Assembly (NCBI GenBank): GCA_007376195.1
Contig: VMFT01000010.1
Coordinates: forward strand, 1 to 51,744
Direction of reading: 5' to 3'
Length of the DNA: 51,744 bases
Source: Parcubacteria group bacterium Gr01-1014_29
GTDB lineage: Bacteria > Patescibacteriota > Minisyncoccia > Ryanbacterales > 2-02-FULL-48-12
Below the pieces are notes generated by a model that saw nothing but the letters and a program-made list of their open reading frames with translations, did not search any database and was not told the origin of the DNA. Positions 1-7,434 of this stretch are shown here, one piece after another. The translations under genes were made by a program, and so were the position numbers. Each line of letters begins with the position of its first letter. Position 1 is the stretch's first letter.

Positions 1-1
1 A

Positions 2-301
2 GAAGGAAGGTGGTTTCAGTTATCACTGATGGAGCAGTTGGGCAACATTGGCAGTGAGGTGGGGAGAGCTGCTCGCGCAGAGGACAAAGATACACAGCGT
101 TTTGATAATGCAGTTGAGCGAGCGTTAGATCTTTTCGACTTAACACTGGAAGATAAACGCTGGAGAGGCCGCTTGCGGGAAATTAACCGCGCCCGCGAAG
201 TATTTTGCGACGCGGTGTATGGAGGAAAAGAATATGGTTCATCACTCGCTGATTTAGACAAGTATTTTATGCAATTTGCGTTTGCGGCGAGAAGTAAGTG
301 A
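2..301 (+). CDS. Small helical protein conserved in CPR bacteria, 5' truncated by the window edge
   Basis: The frame is open to the first bases of the window, so the true start lies outside. Upstream of the first in-window Met (base 29) the frame reads GRWFQLSL and continues MEQLGNIGSEVGRAAR, a block I recognise from small four-helix proteins widespread in CPR genomes. The C-terminal half (LTLEDKRWRGRLREINRAR, then YGSSLADLDKYF) fits the same family. The function is unknown; a helical-bundle RNA- or ribosome-associated role is sometimes suggested for similar folds, but nothing here shows it. It ends at base 301, just before a hairpin that terminates the opposing gene. Confidence 0.7.
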   Translation, partial: EGRWFQLSLMEQLGNIGSEVGRAARAEDKDTQRFDNAVERALDLFDLTLEDKRWRGRLREINRAREVFCDAVYGGKEYGSSLADLDKYFMQFAFAARSK

Positions 302-309
302 CCGTTAAA

Positions 310-341
310 ATGAAAAGAGACTCGTTGTGCTTACGAGTCTC
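310..341 (-). terminator. Intrinsic terminator of the sigma region-4 gene
   Basis: GAGACTCG (317-324) pairs with CGAGTCTC (334-341) around a 9-base loop. Read on the minus strand, the stem is followed by TTTTCATTTT. It ends the minus-strand gene at 376-615. Confidence 0.7.
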
Positions 342-375
342 AAATGAGGTTGGTGCGCATTGCTGCGCGGGGGTA

Positions 376-615
376 CTAGGAAGGTTTTGGTTTCTTGGAA
401 CGGCGTATAGACTTCAGGGCTTTTAGCTCGATCTCGCGGATACGCTTGCGGGTTGCCTCAAACCTTCGCCCTATCTCCTGCACGTCAACCTCCTCCTGGA
501 TGCCGAACCGCATCGCGAAAATTTCTTGTTCGCGTGGTGTTAGAGTTGCCAGAACCTTCTCGACGAGCTCCTCTAGTTCTTGGTCGGTTAAAGAGCCAAT
601 AGTTTTCTCTGCCAT
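376..615 (-). CDS. Stand-alone sigma-70 region 4 protein
   Basis: This 79-residue protein is essentially a free sigma-4 domain. LTPREQEIFAMRFGI (about residues 25-39) and the helix-turn-helix VQEIGRRFEATRKRIREIE (45-63) match RpoD region 4.2, which contacts the -35 element. There is no region 2, so it cannot melt promoters itself. The family suggests either a -35 recognition helper that works with core-bound sigma or a competitor for -35 elements. An AGGAGG ribosome binding site 5-6 bases upstream fixes the ATG at 615, and a terminator follows. A function as anti- or co-sigma is inference. Confidence 0.75.
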   Translation of the reverse strand: MAEKTIGSLTDQELEELVEKVLATLTPREQEIFAMRFGIQEEVDVQEIGRRFEATRKRIREIELKALKSIRRSKKPKPS

Positions 616-716
616 AAGACCTCCTTTCTTGCAACTTTACCTAAGAGCTTCACTTTTCCGCTAGAGAACCGGTGAGCATCTGTTCAACAGAAGCTACCTT
701 TATTTTTCGTTACAAT

Positions 717-1265
717 CTAGCGAGCATAAACGATCCATTTTCCTCTCTGGTGGTCGCTTCGTTCAGCAAAGGGGATGCATTGTAAACACATATTGAAGAG
801 TGGAACAAGACTGCGTGCCGTCTCCTCCCTCCCTTCGACTGCCAAGCCAATAAAGAACTCAAGTGAGTACGGAATCGCAAAGAAAACGTACTCGTGAGGA
901 ACCGTCTTCGCTATCGTGTACGCCAGCGGGCGCGTAAACGTATCCCAAAGAGGGGAGCGAATCTCTTTCTTATAGCGATTCGTGGTCGTATCGAGGAGTC
1001 GTTGATGATAAAGTTTCGCCCACAATTTCTCATCGAGGGTTGTCCGGGGTACTGTTCTATTCCAAGTGGGATCAACCACCTCAATCCCCCTGATCCCTGA
1101 TCCAAAAGCATACTGAATTGCAGTGTGAACCTCCTTTTTACTCACTTTGTTTGCAGTAACCAATGGGTATTCACCCATTGATATCCGGTTAAGAAAAGGT
1201 TGGATTGTCTCTAGCACCCAAATGAGTCTAGAGGGCGGCAACTTCGCTTCAAGGAACTTCTTCAT
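717..1265 (-). CDS. Hypothetical protein, 182 aa
   Basis: I do not recognise a family. The protein is mixed, with basic and aromatic segments (for example PLWDTFTRPLAYTIAKTVP near residue 105) and a more hydrophobic patch HEYVFFAIPYSLEFFIGLA around 124-142 that is too polar for a confident membrane span. The C-terminal region has two cysteines (MCLQC). The ATG at 1265 follows an AGGAGGG ribosome binding site, which is good support for expression. The neighbours are unrelated, and the gene seems to be its own transcription unit with an AT-rich upstream region (1270-1460) shared with the divergent TrmB-like regulator. Confidence 0.6.
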   Translation of the reverse strand: MKKFLEAKLPPSRLIWVLETIQPFLNRISMGEYPLVTANKVSKKEVHTAIQYAFGSGIRGIEVVDPTWNRTVPRTTLDEKLWAKLYHQRLLDTTTNRYKKEIRSPLWDTFTRPLAYTIAKTVPHEYVFFAIPYSLEFFIGLAVEGREETARSLVPLFNMCLQCIPFAERSDHQRGKWIVYAR

Positions 1266-1470
1266 TTATCCCTCCTGTATTCCAACGAAGTTTAACCATC
1301 TTTTTTCTCCTTTTGTTGTTAAATTGCGCTCTTTTTATCTCGCACGCATTATACAAGAAATTTATAAAGTTGTCAAATATACACATATCTTTAAATATAT
1401 TGTTTATAAAAAGTAATTGTATTATAGTTATTAATATGATATATAAGATATATATCATTTAGTGTACACC

Positions 1471-2208
1471 ATGGAAATTAAGGATGAATTAAAGAAAGTG
1501 GGCTTAACAGGACAAGAGATAGCTGTTTATCTTTATCTATTAGAACAGGGAGTTTCGAGTCCTCCGCAAATTGCAAAAGGCACCGGTATTTTGCGGCCAA
1601 ATACATATGGCACTATTCGTGATCTGGAAGATAAGGGTTTGGTGGAGCATCAAGAGAAGGGCAGGCGTCTTCTCTACATGGCGAGGGATCCTTCAGCCAT
1701 CCTTGCCAATTTAGAAACGCGGCGTGATGTAATTTCCCGGATTCTCCCGGATTTGCGGTCGTTATACAAGGCAACAAAAAACAAACCGACGATACGGTTT
1801 TACTATGGTCTTGAGGAGATTAAAAGTATTTTTGGCAGGATTGAAGGAGCGAAAGACCTGCTTTTTGTCATATCTACTGATAAACTTTTCGAGGCATACC
1901 CAACCTTCTTCGAACGTTTCCGGCGATCCATCGTCAGCCAGCAGATTTTTGTGCGAGATGTTCTTACGCAGCGCTCTAGCGTGACTGTCGCGAGAAAAAC
2001 GAAAGAAGTCATGAAAGGATATTATGATTTTCGGCTTTTCCCAAAAAAGTATGAAGACTTACCAACTACTATTCGCATGTGGAATGATAACGTGGCTTTT
2101 GTTATTCTGGATGATCCGGAGCTCGGTATTGTAATCACCAGCAAGGCGCTGGGGGCTACCTTCCGGGTAATGTTTGAGGCTATGTGGGAGGCCGGAGAGA
2201 AAGTTTAA
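1471..2208 (+). CDS. TrmB-family transcriptional regulator
   Basis: The N-terminus has the TrmB-type winged helix: ELKKVGLTGQEIAVYLYLLEQG then RPNTYGTIRDLEDKGLVEH, where the recognition helix and wing are expected (residues 4-60). A short coiled linker leads to a C-terminal sensing-like domain (about 95-245) ending VTSKALGATFRVMFEAMWE, close to other CPR TrmB relatives. TrmB proteins sense sugars in archaea; ligands of the CPR versions are unknown. A GTG at 1462 is an alternative in-frame start. Neither start has a clear Shine-Dalgarno, and the upstream DNA is very AT-rich, so a leaderless or short-leader mRNA is plausible. It is followed by a NUDIX-like remnant. Confidence 0.7.
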   Translation: MEIKDELKKVGLTGQEIAVYLYLLEQGVSSPPQIAKGTGILRPNTYGTIRDLEDKGLVEHQEKGRRLLYMARDPSAILANLETRRDVISRILPDLRSLYKATKNKPTIRFYYGLEEIKSIFGRIEGAKDLLFVISTDKLFEAYPTFFERFRRSIVSQQIFVRDVLTQRSSVTVARKTKEVMKGYYDFRLFPKKYEDLPTTIRMWNDNVAFVILDDPELGIVITSKALGATFRVMFEAMWEAGEKV

Positions 2209-2214
2209 TGTAAT

Positions 2215-2313
2215 ATGAATGACGAAAAACACCTTATTGCTGATATGCCGCAGAAAACTATCATTGTTGTAGGGGGAAAAATTCTTCTTGTTCGCAATAA
2301 GGCACTTGCATAG
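2215..2313 (+). pseudogene. Truncated NUDIX-like N-terminus (32 codons)
   Basis: A short frame begins 6 bases after the TrmB stop and encodes PQKTIIVVGGKILLVRN before stopping. That pattern (beta strand, GGKILLVR) matches the first strands of NUDIX hydrolases, but the NUDIX box itself is missing. It is most simply the 5' remnant of a deleted hydrolase gene. It could also be a chance short frame; 32 codons is little to judge by. Confidence 0.35.
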
Positions 2314-2340
2314 ATTATAATAATATTATAATATACCGAC

Positions 2341-2544
2341 ATGACTCAAAAGCTGTTACAAATAGGCTCGTCCGCGGGAGTTACTATTCCAAAGAAGTAT
2401 CTTAAGGAGTACGGTCTTAAAGTTGGGGATGAAGTAGAGATTTCTATTAAACCCGCCCGCAAGGTTAAAAAGGAGTTGCTCGATTGGACTGACGAATTTA
2501 TAAAGAAGTACCGCCCCGCACTGGAGGCATTAGCAAAAAAGTAA
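2341..2544 (+). CDS. AbrB/SpoVT-type antitoxin (swapped-hairpin DNA binding)
   Basis: The 67-residue protein has the classic AbrB/MazE N-terminal motif: LLQIGSSAGVTIPKKYLKEYGLKVGDEVEI (about 5-34), a swapped-hairpin beta-barrel that binds the operator. The C-terminal helix (KELLDWTDEFIKKYRPALEAL) would be the toxin-neutralising tail. It lies 10 bases upstream of a Doc-type toxin, the usual antitoxin-first order with likely autorepression. A TATAAT-rich stretch just upstream (2316-2336) probably holds the promoter, leaving little or no leader. Confidence 0.85.
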   Translation: MTQKLLQIGSSAGVTIPKKYLKEYGLKVGDEVEISIKPARKVKKELLDWTDEFIKKYRPALEALAKK

Positions 2545-2554
2545 CATAGATTCC

Positions 2555-2944
2555 GTGAAGTATCTTGAAGCGGAAGACATTTTAGTTATTCACGCTCGAA
2601 TTATTGACGCGACAGGCGGATCTCATGGCGTACGCGATATAAATGGCGTCAAGTCCATTGCAGAGCGGCCTCGTATGAAATTCGGCGGCAAGGATTTGTA
2701 TCCAACAATTTTTCACAAAGCAGCAGCATATTTTGAATCTACTGCCTTTTTTCACCTATTTATAGATGGAAATAAACGTACTGCAATTACACTCGCAGCC
2801 CGCTTTCTCTATTTGAATGGTTATGTGCTCGATGTTCCAAATTCTGCGATGGAAAAATTTGTTTTAGATGCCGTTGTGGAAAAATATGAATTGAAGAAAG
2901 TTGCCGATTGGTTCAAAAAAAATTCAAAGAAATCAAAAAAATAA
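2555..2944 (+). CDS. doc: Doc-type Fic-domain toxin
   Basis: The Fic core HLFIDGNKRTA (67-77) matches the Doc form HxFx(D/N)xNKR rather than the AMPylating HPFxxGNGR. Doc enzymes phosphorylate EF-Tu and stop translation. The rest is also typical: the N-terminal SHGVRDINGVKSIAERPRM segment and the C-terminal helices. At 129 aa the length is normal. Translation appears to begin at GTG 2555 (VKYLEAEDILVIHARII). The partner antitoxin is AbrB-type, as in several phd/doc-like modules. All key residues are present, so the toxin should be active. Confidence 0.88.
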   Translation: MKYLEAEDILVIHARIIDATGGSHGVRDINGVKSIAERPRMKFGGKDLYPTIFHKAAAYFESTAFFHLFIDGNKRTAITLAARFLYLNGYVLDVPNSAMEKFVLDAVVEKYELKKVADWFKKNSKKSKK

Positions 2945-2945
2945 T

Positions 2946-2976
2946 CCCCAACGATGTGCACTCGTTGGGGTTCTTA
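2946..2976. terminator. Bidirectional intrinsic terminator between doc and relE-type genes
   Basis: CCCCAACGA (2946-2954) pairs with TCGTTGGGG (2962-2970). On plus it is followed by TTCTTAT; on minus by ATTATTTTTTTG. It separates two convergent toxin-antitoxin modules. The same CCCCAACGATGTG half-stem recurs at 3576. Confidence 0.75.
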
Positions 2977-2995
2977 TGGAAACGGGTGCACGGAG

Positions 2996-3280
2996 TTACT
3001 GAAATAAGCGACGGAGCTTATCATAGAAATTTTCGCGCGTATGTCCGAAGTGGACGATAACGAGCTTTTGGTTTTGTTCAACGGTGTAGGCAAGTCGATA
3101 ATCCACATTACCTGATTTGAAATGGAATGAGTAGAGGAAATGCAAAGAACCGGAAAGTTTTTCTCCCGCATAAGGATTCATTTCCAGAACGGAGGCCGCT
3201 TTAAGGAGATCTTTTCGAACTCCGTATGGTAATTTCTTGAGAGAACGCTTACCAGAAGGAGTAACAACCAGCTTATACAT
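2996..3280 (-). CDS. RelE/ParE-superfamily toxin
   Basis: The 94 residues follow the RelE/ParE fold. They start with a YKLVVTPSGKRSLKKLPYGVRKDLL helix pair, and continue with MNPYAGEKLSGSLHFLYSFHFKSGNVDYRLAYTVEQ and the final strand KLVIVHFGHTRENFY. In the family this acts as a ribosome-dependent mRNase or a gyrase poison; the FGHTRENFYD ending is closer to RelE/YafQ types. The upstream gene, 5 bases away, is the probable antitoxin. No obvious defect is visible. Confidence 0.8.
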   Translation of the reverse strand: MYKLVVTPSGKRSLKKLPYGVRKDLLKAASVLEMNPYAGEKLSGSLHFLYSFHFKSGNVDYRLAYTVEQNQKLVIVHFGHTRENFYDKLRRLFQ

Positions 3281-3285
3281 GCGGC

Positions 3286-3516
3286 TTATTTTAGGATCTT
3301 ATTGAGCGGTTCCAGTTTTCCTCTTACTGCTTCATCCAGACTTTGCGCGAGGTGGTCCATGAGATGTTTATCCATGAGAATGCTTAGTGTTTCTTCGTCC
3401 GCAGGCGATAGTAATGGCTGAAGAGTCTTTAACTTGATTACGGCATTACGCGCCTCCTCAAATGTTTTAAGCTCCGCGCCAAAAGTTTTTTGTTTTATTG
3501 GAGATTTTATCGTCAT
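3286..3516 (-). CDS. Probable antitoxin partner of the RelE-type toxin
   Basis: A short protein beginning MTIKSPIKQKTFGAELKTF sits immediately upstream of the toxin on the same strand. The frame is open further upstream (TTG at 3546, ATG at 3534), but ATG 3516 gives the most natural protein (76 aa). The C-terminal half (DKHLMDHLAQSLDEAVRGKLEPL) is helical and could wrap the toxin. No named DNA-binding domain is evident, so the antitoxin role rests on size, position and strand. No Shine-Dalgarno precedes the start. Confidence 0.6.
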   Translation of the reverse strand: MTIKSPIKQKTFGAELKTFEEARNAVIKLKTLQPLLSPADEETLSILMDKHLMDHLAQSLDEAVRGKLEPLNKILK

Positions 3517-3569
3517 ATATAAACAAAGTAGCATGCTTGGACGCAAAAGACAAGTTTAGAAAACAAAAT

Positions 3570-3634
3570 AAAAACCCCCAACGATGTGTTCACCCCGTAG
3601 CGTGCTGTGCTCTGGTACGGGGCAATCGTTGGGG
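3570..3634 (-). terminator. Large branched intrinsic terminator
   Basis: The outer stem is CCCCAACGAT (3576-3585) with ATCGTTGGGG (3625-3634); the inner stem is CCCCGTA (3593-3599) with TACGGGG (3616-3622). On minus it is followed by GTTTTTATTTTG, so it ends the 3687-3911 gene. Its outer arm nearly repeats the stem at 2946. Confidence 0.7.
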
Positions 3635-3686
3635 TTCCTGCATAAGTGTTTTGCAGGGTTTGTAGGAAGTTTGACTTCCCAAGGTG

Positions 3687-3911
3687 CTATGCGGGTTTTT
3701 TCATGCCGTCCCGCTTCGGCTTTGGAGGAGGGTTCTCCCACTCATCAATGCGCTTTTTCCAGTAGGGAAGATCGAGGTCTTCCCAAGCAACCAAGGTTGC
3801 GCTGTCAAAACACATTTCCCGAAGCGCCCTGTCGGACGGGAAATATGTGTACCATGTATGTCCTCTTCTTCCATCTCTTTCCCAAAGAACCAATACTTTG
3901 TCTTGTTTCAT
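3687..3911 (-). CDS. Small hypothetical protein, 74 aa
   Basis: MKQDKVLVLWERDGRRG opens a compact protein rich in Trp and Tyr (LVAWEDLDLPYWKKRIDEWE in the middle) with a proline/lysine tail. I do not recognise it. A strong ribosome binding site (AAAGGAGGAG) lies just before ATG 3911, and a terminator follows, so it is probably a real monocistronic gene. Upstream there is a perfect inverted repeat GTCGAGTCtGACTCGAC (3936-3952) that could be an operator or part of the leader. Confidence 0.6.
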   Translation of the reverse strand: MKQDKVLVLWERDGRRGHTWYTYFPSDRALREMCFDSATLVAWEDLDLPYWKKRIDEWENPPPKPKRDGMKKPA

Positions 3912-3935
3912 TTTCTCCTCCTTTGCCTCGCCATA

Positions 3936-3952
3936 GTCGAGTCTGACTCGAC
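3936..3952. promoter_or_regulatory. 17-bp perfect inverted repeat upstream of the 74-aa gene
   Basis: GTCGAGTC and GACTCGAC flank a single T, about 25 bases upstream of the minus-strand start codon at 3911. It may be a dimeric operator or a small leader hairpin. The rest of 3953-4186 is AT-rich with no other gene seen. Confidence 0.4.
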
Positions 3953-4186
3953 GTCGGCGGGCTGTTATTTTGTTTTCAATTCTGCCATAAGTATAGCATA
4001 GAAATACTATATTGTCAATATATATTGATGATGAAAGTATGATAATATATTGCTATAAAATAAGCTGATTTTATATAAATATCAAAAATGTTTGACGACT
4101 CATGTTATACACAGGAAAAAGAGTTTCGCTGTTGACTGGTTAAACATGAAATTTTAAGCTAAAAGCAAATATAATTTTTATACTAT

Positions 4187-4780
4187 ATGATAAAAAAACT
4201 AAATTTGATATTAGTGCAAAAAACCCTTATTGAAAAGGGATTTTCCGTATTCACCCCGCAGGAATTTATAAGGCTTTTTGATGTGTCTCCCTATGCTGCA
4301 CAAAAGTTTATCCATACGTATACAGAGAAGAATTTTTTCACGAAACTCCGCAATGGTCTTTATGCGTTGGAAGGGAAACGACCACCTGTCTTTTTTATTG
4401 CCAATAAACTATACCGACCAAGTTACATATCGCTTGAGACAGCGCTTTCTCATTACAGTATTATTCCAGAAGTTGTATATAGTATAACGTCTGTAACCCC
4501 AAAACCTACGCAGGAATTCAGCGCGCTCGACAAGTCATATACGTATACCCGTATTAAGCAATCCGCATTCCAAGGGTATACTGCAAAAAAAGAGAGCGAT
4601 CATACATATCTTATTGCCGAGCCAGAAAAAGCACTTGCTGATTATCTGTATCTTGTCTCTTTGGGGAAAAAGTCATGGAACGATCGTTTTTATACCAAAG
4701 ATATTTCGAAAGAAAAAATACATGCGTACGGCACATTATTTCAAAGGAAGAATTTACAAGAACTTATTGACCGTCTATGA
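4187..4780 (+). CDS. AbiEi-type antitoxin / transcriptional regulator
   Basis: This 197-residue protein has a winged-helix N-terminus (VFTPQEFIRLFDVSPYAAQKFI, then LRNGLYAL as the wing). The AbiEi-like middle reads YRPSYISLETALSHYSIIPE and is followed by EPEKALADYLY. In type IV AbiE modules this protein represses the operon and counteracts the nucleotidyltransferase. It overlaps the next gene by 4 bases (ATGA). A TATAAT (4170-4175) sits 11 bases before the ATG and no Shine-Dalgarno is visible, so the mRNA is probably nearly leaderless. Confidence 0.8.
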   Translation: MIKKLNLILVQKTLIEKGFSVFTPQEFIRLFDVSPYAAQKFIHTYTEKNFFTKLRNGLYALEGKRPPVFFIANKLYRPSYISLETALSHYSIIPEVVYSITSVTPKPTQEFSALDKSYTYTRIKQSAFQGYTAKKESDHTYLIAEPEKALADYLYLVSLGKKSWNDRFYTKDISKEKIHAYGTLFQRKNLQELIDRL

Positions 4781-5496
4781 TTTCACGAACAACCATTCAA
4801 CAATTAACACAGCGCTTTCAAACAGATGAGAATACAATCATGCGGGAGTATTTTCAACATATCTTTTTGTCATATTTCTACCAAACAAAAGAAGCGGCGG
4901 ACATTTATTTTAAAGGCGGCACGGCGCTTCGTCTTATTTACCAAAGCCCGCGTTTTTCGGAGGATTTAGATTTTAGCGCAACGATGCACACCATCACGCC
5001 TATTGAGAGTGCTATTCTTGCGACCATTGAACAGTTGAACAAGAATGGAATTACAACCGAGATAGAAGAGTCCACGCCCACAATCGGCGGATACATTGGC
5101 ATAATGAGGCTTGGCGCTTATGAGACAATCATAGTAATGCATCTTGAAGTTTCATTACGTAAGGGAAAGAAAATAGGAGAACCGGTAATTGTCGCCAACG
5201 ACTACATTCCGTCTTATTCTGTTGTACAGCTTAATGAGGAAGAGTTGATCAAAGAAAAAATTACCGCGCTTCTCACGCGCAAAAAACCACGAGACTTCTA
5301 TGATTTTTATTTTTTCCTGCGCCATAATATGATTCATGATAAAAATCGCGAAATGTTTGAAACGGTACTCCACACGCTTGAAAAAACAGATATTCGTTTT
5401 GATAGTGAACTAAAAGCATATTTACCCAAAAGCCATTGGATGATTATCCGCGACTTTAAACAAACCCTTGAGCGAGAGATTAAGCGGTATTTGTGA
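4777..5496 (+). CDS. AbiEii/AbiGii-family nucleotidyltransferase toxin
   Basis: The hallmark motif is complete: FKGGTALRLIYQSPRFSEDLDF (about residues 45-66), giving GG(T/S) and the DxD-like SEDLDF. Downstream come EELIKEKITALLTR and the RDFYDFYFF segment typical of AbiEii. The family transfers nucleotides to RNA (tRNA in characterised relatives) and causes abortive infection or growth arrest. Its start overlaps the AbiEi stop, and its own stop overlaps the next GTG, so three proteins are translationally coupled. Confidence 0.85.
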   Translation: MISRTTIQQLTQRFQTDENTIMREYFQHIFLSYFYQTKEAADIYFKGGTALRLIYQSPRFSEDLDFSATMHTITPIESAILATIEQLNKNGITTEIEESTPTIGGYIGIMRLGAYETIIVMHLEVSLRKGKKIGEPVIVANDYIPSYSVVQLNEEELIKEKITALLTRKKPRDFYDFYFFLRHNMIHDKNREMFETVLHTLEKTDIRFDSELKAYLPKSHWMIIRDFKQTLEREIKRYL

Positions 5497-6236
5497 ATAA
5501 AGAAATATTACAAAATCTTGAAATACTCGGCCTCTCCGAAAAGGAAGCGGCAGTGTACGTATCTTTGTTGCGGCAAGGCGAGGTGGGGAGTTCAAAGATT
5601 ATTAAAGAGACGGAGTTGCATGGGCAGTATGTGTATCAGGCGCTGGGGAGTTTGGAGGAAAAGGGCTTGGTACAGCATGCGATAAGGCGAGGGCGTAAAA
5701 AATTCAGTGCCAAAAGCCCGCAGGTTTTAACGCGGCTTATTGATCAGCAAAAAGTCATTGCCGATTCGGTGGCTATAAAACTTCAGGAAATGATGATTTT
5801 GCCGCCAGACCAGCGCTTTGAAGTATTTCAGGGAAGAGAATCATATGTTGCCCATGAGTTTGAGCTTTTGGAACAGCAGCAGGATGGATCAGAACTTCTG
5901 GTGATAGGCGGCGCCGGAGATAAGTTTAACGAGATGATGGGCGAACGTTTGCAGGAGTATGCTTTGCTGCAAGTAAAAAAGAATATTTCCATTCGCTATA
6001 TCGGCTCCGAAGGCCAACGAGCTGGTATGCCGGAGATGCATGGGCACCGAAAATTATTTGAATCCCGATATTTACCGGGACTCTTCACGGGACAGGTGAA
6101 TACAAATGTATGGCTGGATTGCCTCGGCTTCAACATTTTCGGCGAACCCGTAACGCGATTCACGATTTGGAGTCCGGTGGTTGCCGGCAGCTACCGGCAA
6201 TTTTTTGAGACATTGTGGAAATTGGCGAAACCATGA
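5493..6236 (+). CDS. TrmB-family regulator coupled to the AbiE module
   Basis: LEILGLSEKEAAVYVSLLRQGEV and YVYQALGSLEEKGLVQHAIRRGRKKF form the TrmB winged helix (residues 8-66). The C-terminal half, FEVFQGRESYVAHEFELLEQ through FTIWSPVVAGSYRQFFETLW, is the ligand-domain-like part seen in CPR relatives. Translation starts at GTG 5493, overlapping the toxin stop codon (GTGA). A third coupled regulator is not part of classical AbiE; it may control the operon or simply ride in it. Confidence 0.7.
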   Translation: MNKEILQNLEILGLSEKEAAVYVSLLRQGEVGSSKIIKETELHGQYVYQALGSLEEKGLVQHAIRRGRKKFSAKSPQVLTRLIDQQKVIADSVAIKLQEMMILPPDQRFEVFQGRESYVAHEFELLEQQQDGSELLVIGGAGDKFNEMMGERLQEYALLQVKKNISIRYIGSEGQRAGMPEMHGHRKLFESRYLPGLFTGQVNTNVWLDCLGFNIFGEPVTRFTIWSPVVAGSYRQFFETLWKLAKP

Positions 6237-6338
6237 ATTGTGCAAAGTCGGACATTGCACACAAATAAAAAGCCCGTGAACGGAGCTTGCGATGCGGATG
6301 CGGGTGTGTGCGGGTTCTTTTTTTGCTACTATGGAAGC

Positions 6339-7135
6339 ATGATACTTTTTCCCATTGCGGCGGCAGTGTTGCAGGCCGTTTCGTTTACGCTCGATAAGGT
6401 TGTTTTATCGCTCAAGCTCTTGTATTATTTTTTGCATTCCGCCCGCTTATCCCGGAAGGTGTTTTCGCAGGGTATTATGGCTGGCTGTTGTTGAGCGCTA
6501 TCGCCATAGGATTTCTTATGAACATTCTTTTTTACCGCGCGCTTGATCACGACAAACTGGGGGAAATCGAAACACTCGGCTTACTAAATACCGTTCCGAT
6601 TATTATCGTATCGGGCATGATTTTTACCGACGAGCGAAACTTTACCGTGCTCGTGCCCGCGCTTGTCGCATCAGCCGCGATTGTGTGGTCGCATTGGGAG
6701 CGGCATCACATAAAAATCGCGCGCGACACGCTGCCCTATTTGATATGCTCGCTTATTATTGCCCCTGTCTCCGCTGTTATCTCAAAGGAGCTTCTTACTG
6801 TCTGGAACCCGATAGCATTGGAGATGGTGCGCACGGGGGCGCTTGCGGCCGCGTTCATTTTTGTGTTCCGTGACGCTATTGCAAAAGTTCCCGCACATGC
6901 CTTGCGTCTCCTTATTCTTACCAACATTCTCACTACCGTTGCATGGGTGTTGTTTTACTTTGGATACCAGCGGTTGGGGATTGTGCACACGCTTCTTCTC
7001 TTTTCGCTCCAGCCGTTTCTTGTATATATGTCGTCCGTTTTTATATTAAAGGAGCATCCTTCATGGAAGCGCACGGTCGGGTTTGTGATAGTGCTTGTTT
7101 CCATTGGCGTTGCGGAGTGGATTAATTACATGTAA
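6339..7135 (+). pseudogene. EamA/DMT-family transporter with a frameshift in a T run
   Basis: ATG 6339 opens MILFPIAAAVLQAVSFTLDK, a first transmembrane span. The frame is lost after 6 T residues at 6428-6433 and resumes as FRPLIPEGVFAGYYGWLLL in the next frame, continuing intact to 7135 with about eight further spans. One extra T would restore a protein of about 265 residues with the usual 10-helix drug/metabolite transporter layout. Either the gene is a recent pseudogene, the run is phase-variable, or the base was lost in sequencing. A weak stem (AGCCCG/CGGGTT, 6270-6320) with seven T lies just upstream and may terminate the preceding operon. Confidence 0.75.
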
Positions 7136-7137
7136 AC

Positions 7138-7434
7138 ATGAACGCGGTTTTTGTATTTTTGATTGATGTGTGGGCGCGGTTTGACTGGACTATCGCGTTT
7201 TCGGTGTTTCTTGCATATGCGATTATAGACGCGTTCTACGCGAAGTACACGCTTTCCGTAGCGCGGCTGAATCCTTTTTCCGCCGCAACCATTGGAGCAG
7301 TTATGCACTTTCTCCTCGCGTTCGGGGTTCTCAACTATGTGCAAAATTATCTCTATGTTGTGCCGCTTGCCATTGGTAGCTGGCTCGGCACCTACTGGGT
7401 AGTTCAAAGGGAAAAGAGTAGAATATCTCTATGA
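7138..7434 (+). CDS. Small integral membrane protein conserved in CPR
   Basis: There are three hydrophobic segments: TIAFSVFLAYAIIDAFYA, SAATIGAVMHFLLAFGVL and YLYVVPLAIGSWLGTYWV (98 aa). The pattern AIIDAFYAKYTLSV followed by GAVMHFLLA.GVLNYVQNYLYVVPLAIGSWLGTY resembles a small membrane protein I recall from other Parcubacteria; the function is unknown. ATG 7138 lies 2 bases after the transporter stop and its own stop overlaps the next ATG by 4 bases, so it belongs to one coupled unit with the transporter and the 505-residue protein. Confidence 0.65.
   Translation: MNAVFVFLIDVWARFDWTIAFSVFLAYAIIDAFYAKYTLSVARLNPFSAATIGAVMHFLLAFGVLNYVQNYLYVVPLAIGSWLGTYWVVQREKSRISL

Noticed and set aside
2997-3637. 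CRISPR-like repeat from the recurring CCCCAACGATGTG
   Set aside because: There are only two copies and both are arms of terminator hairpins; no regular spacers exist.
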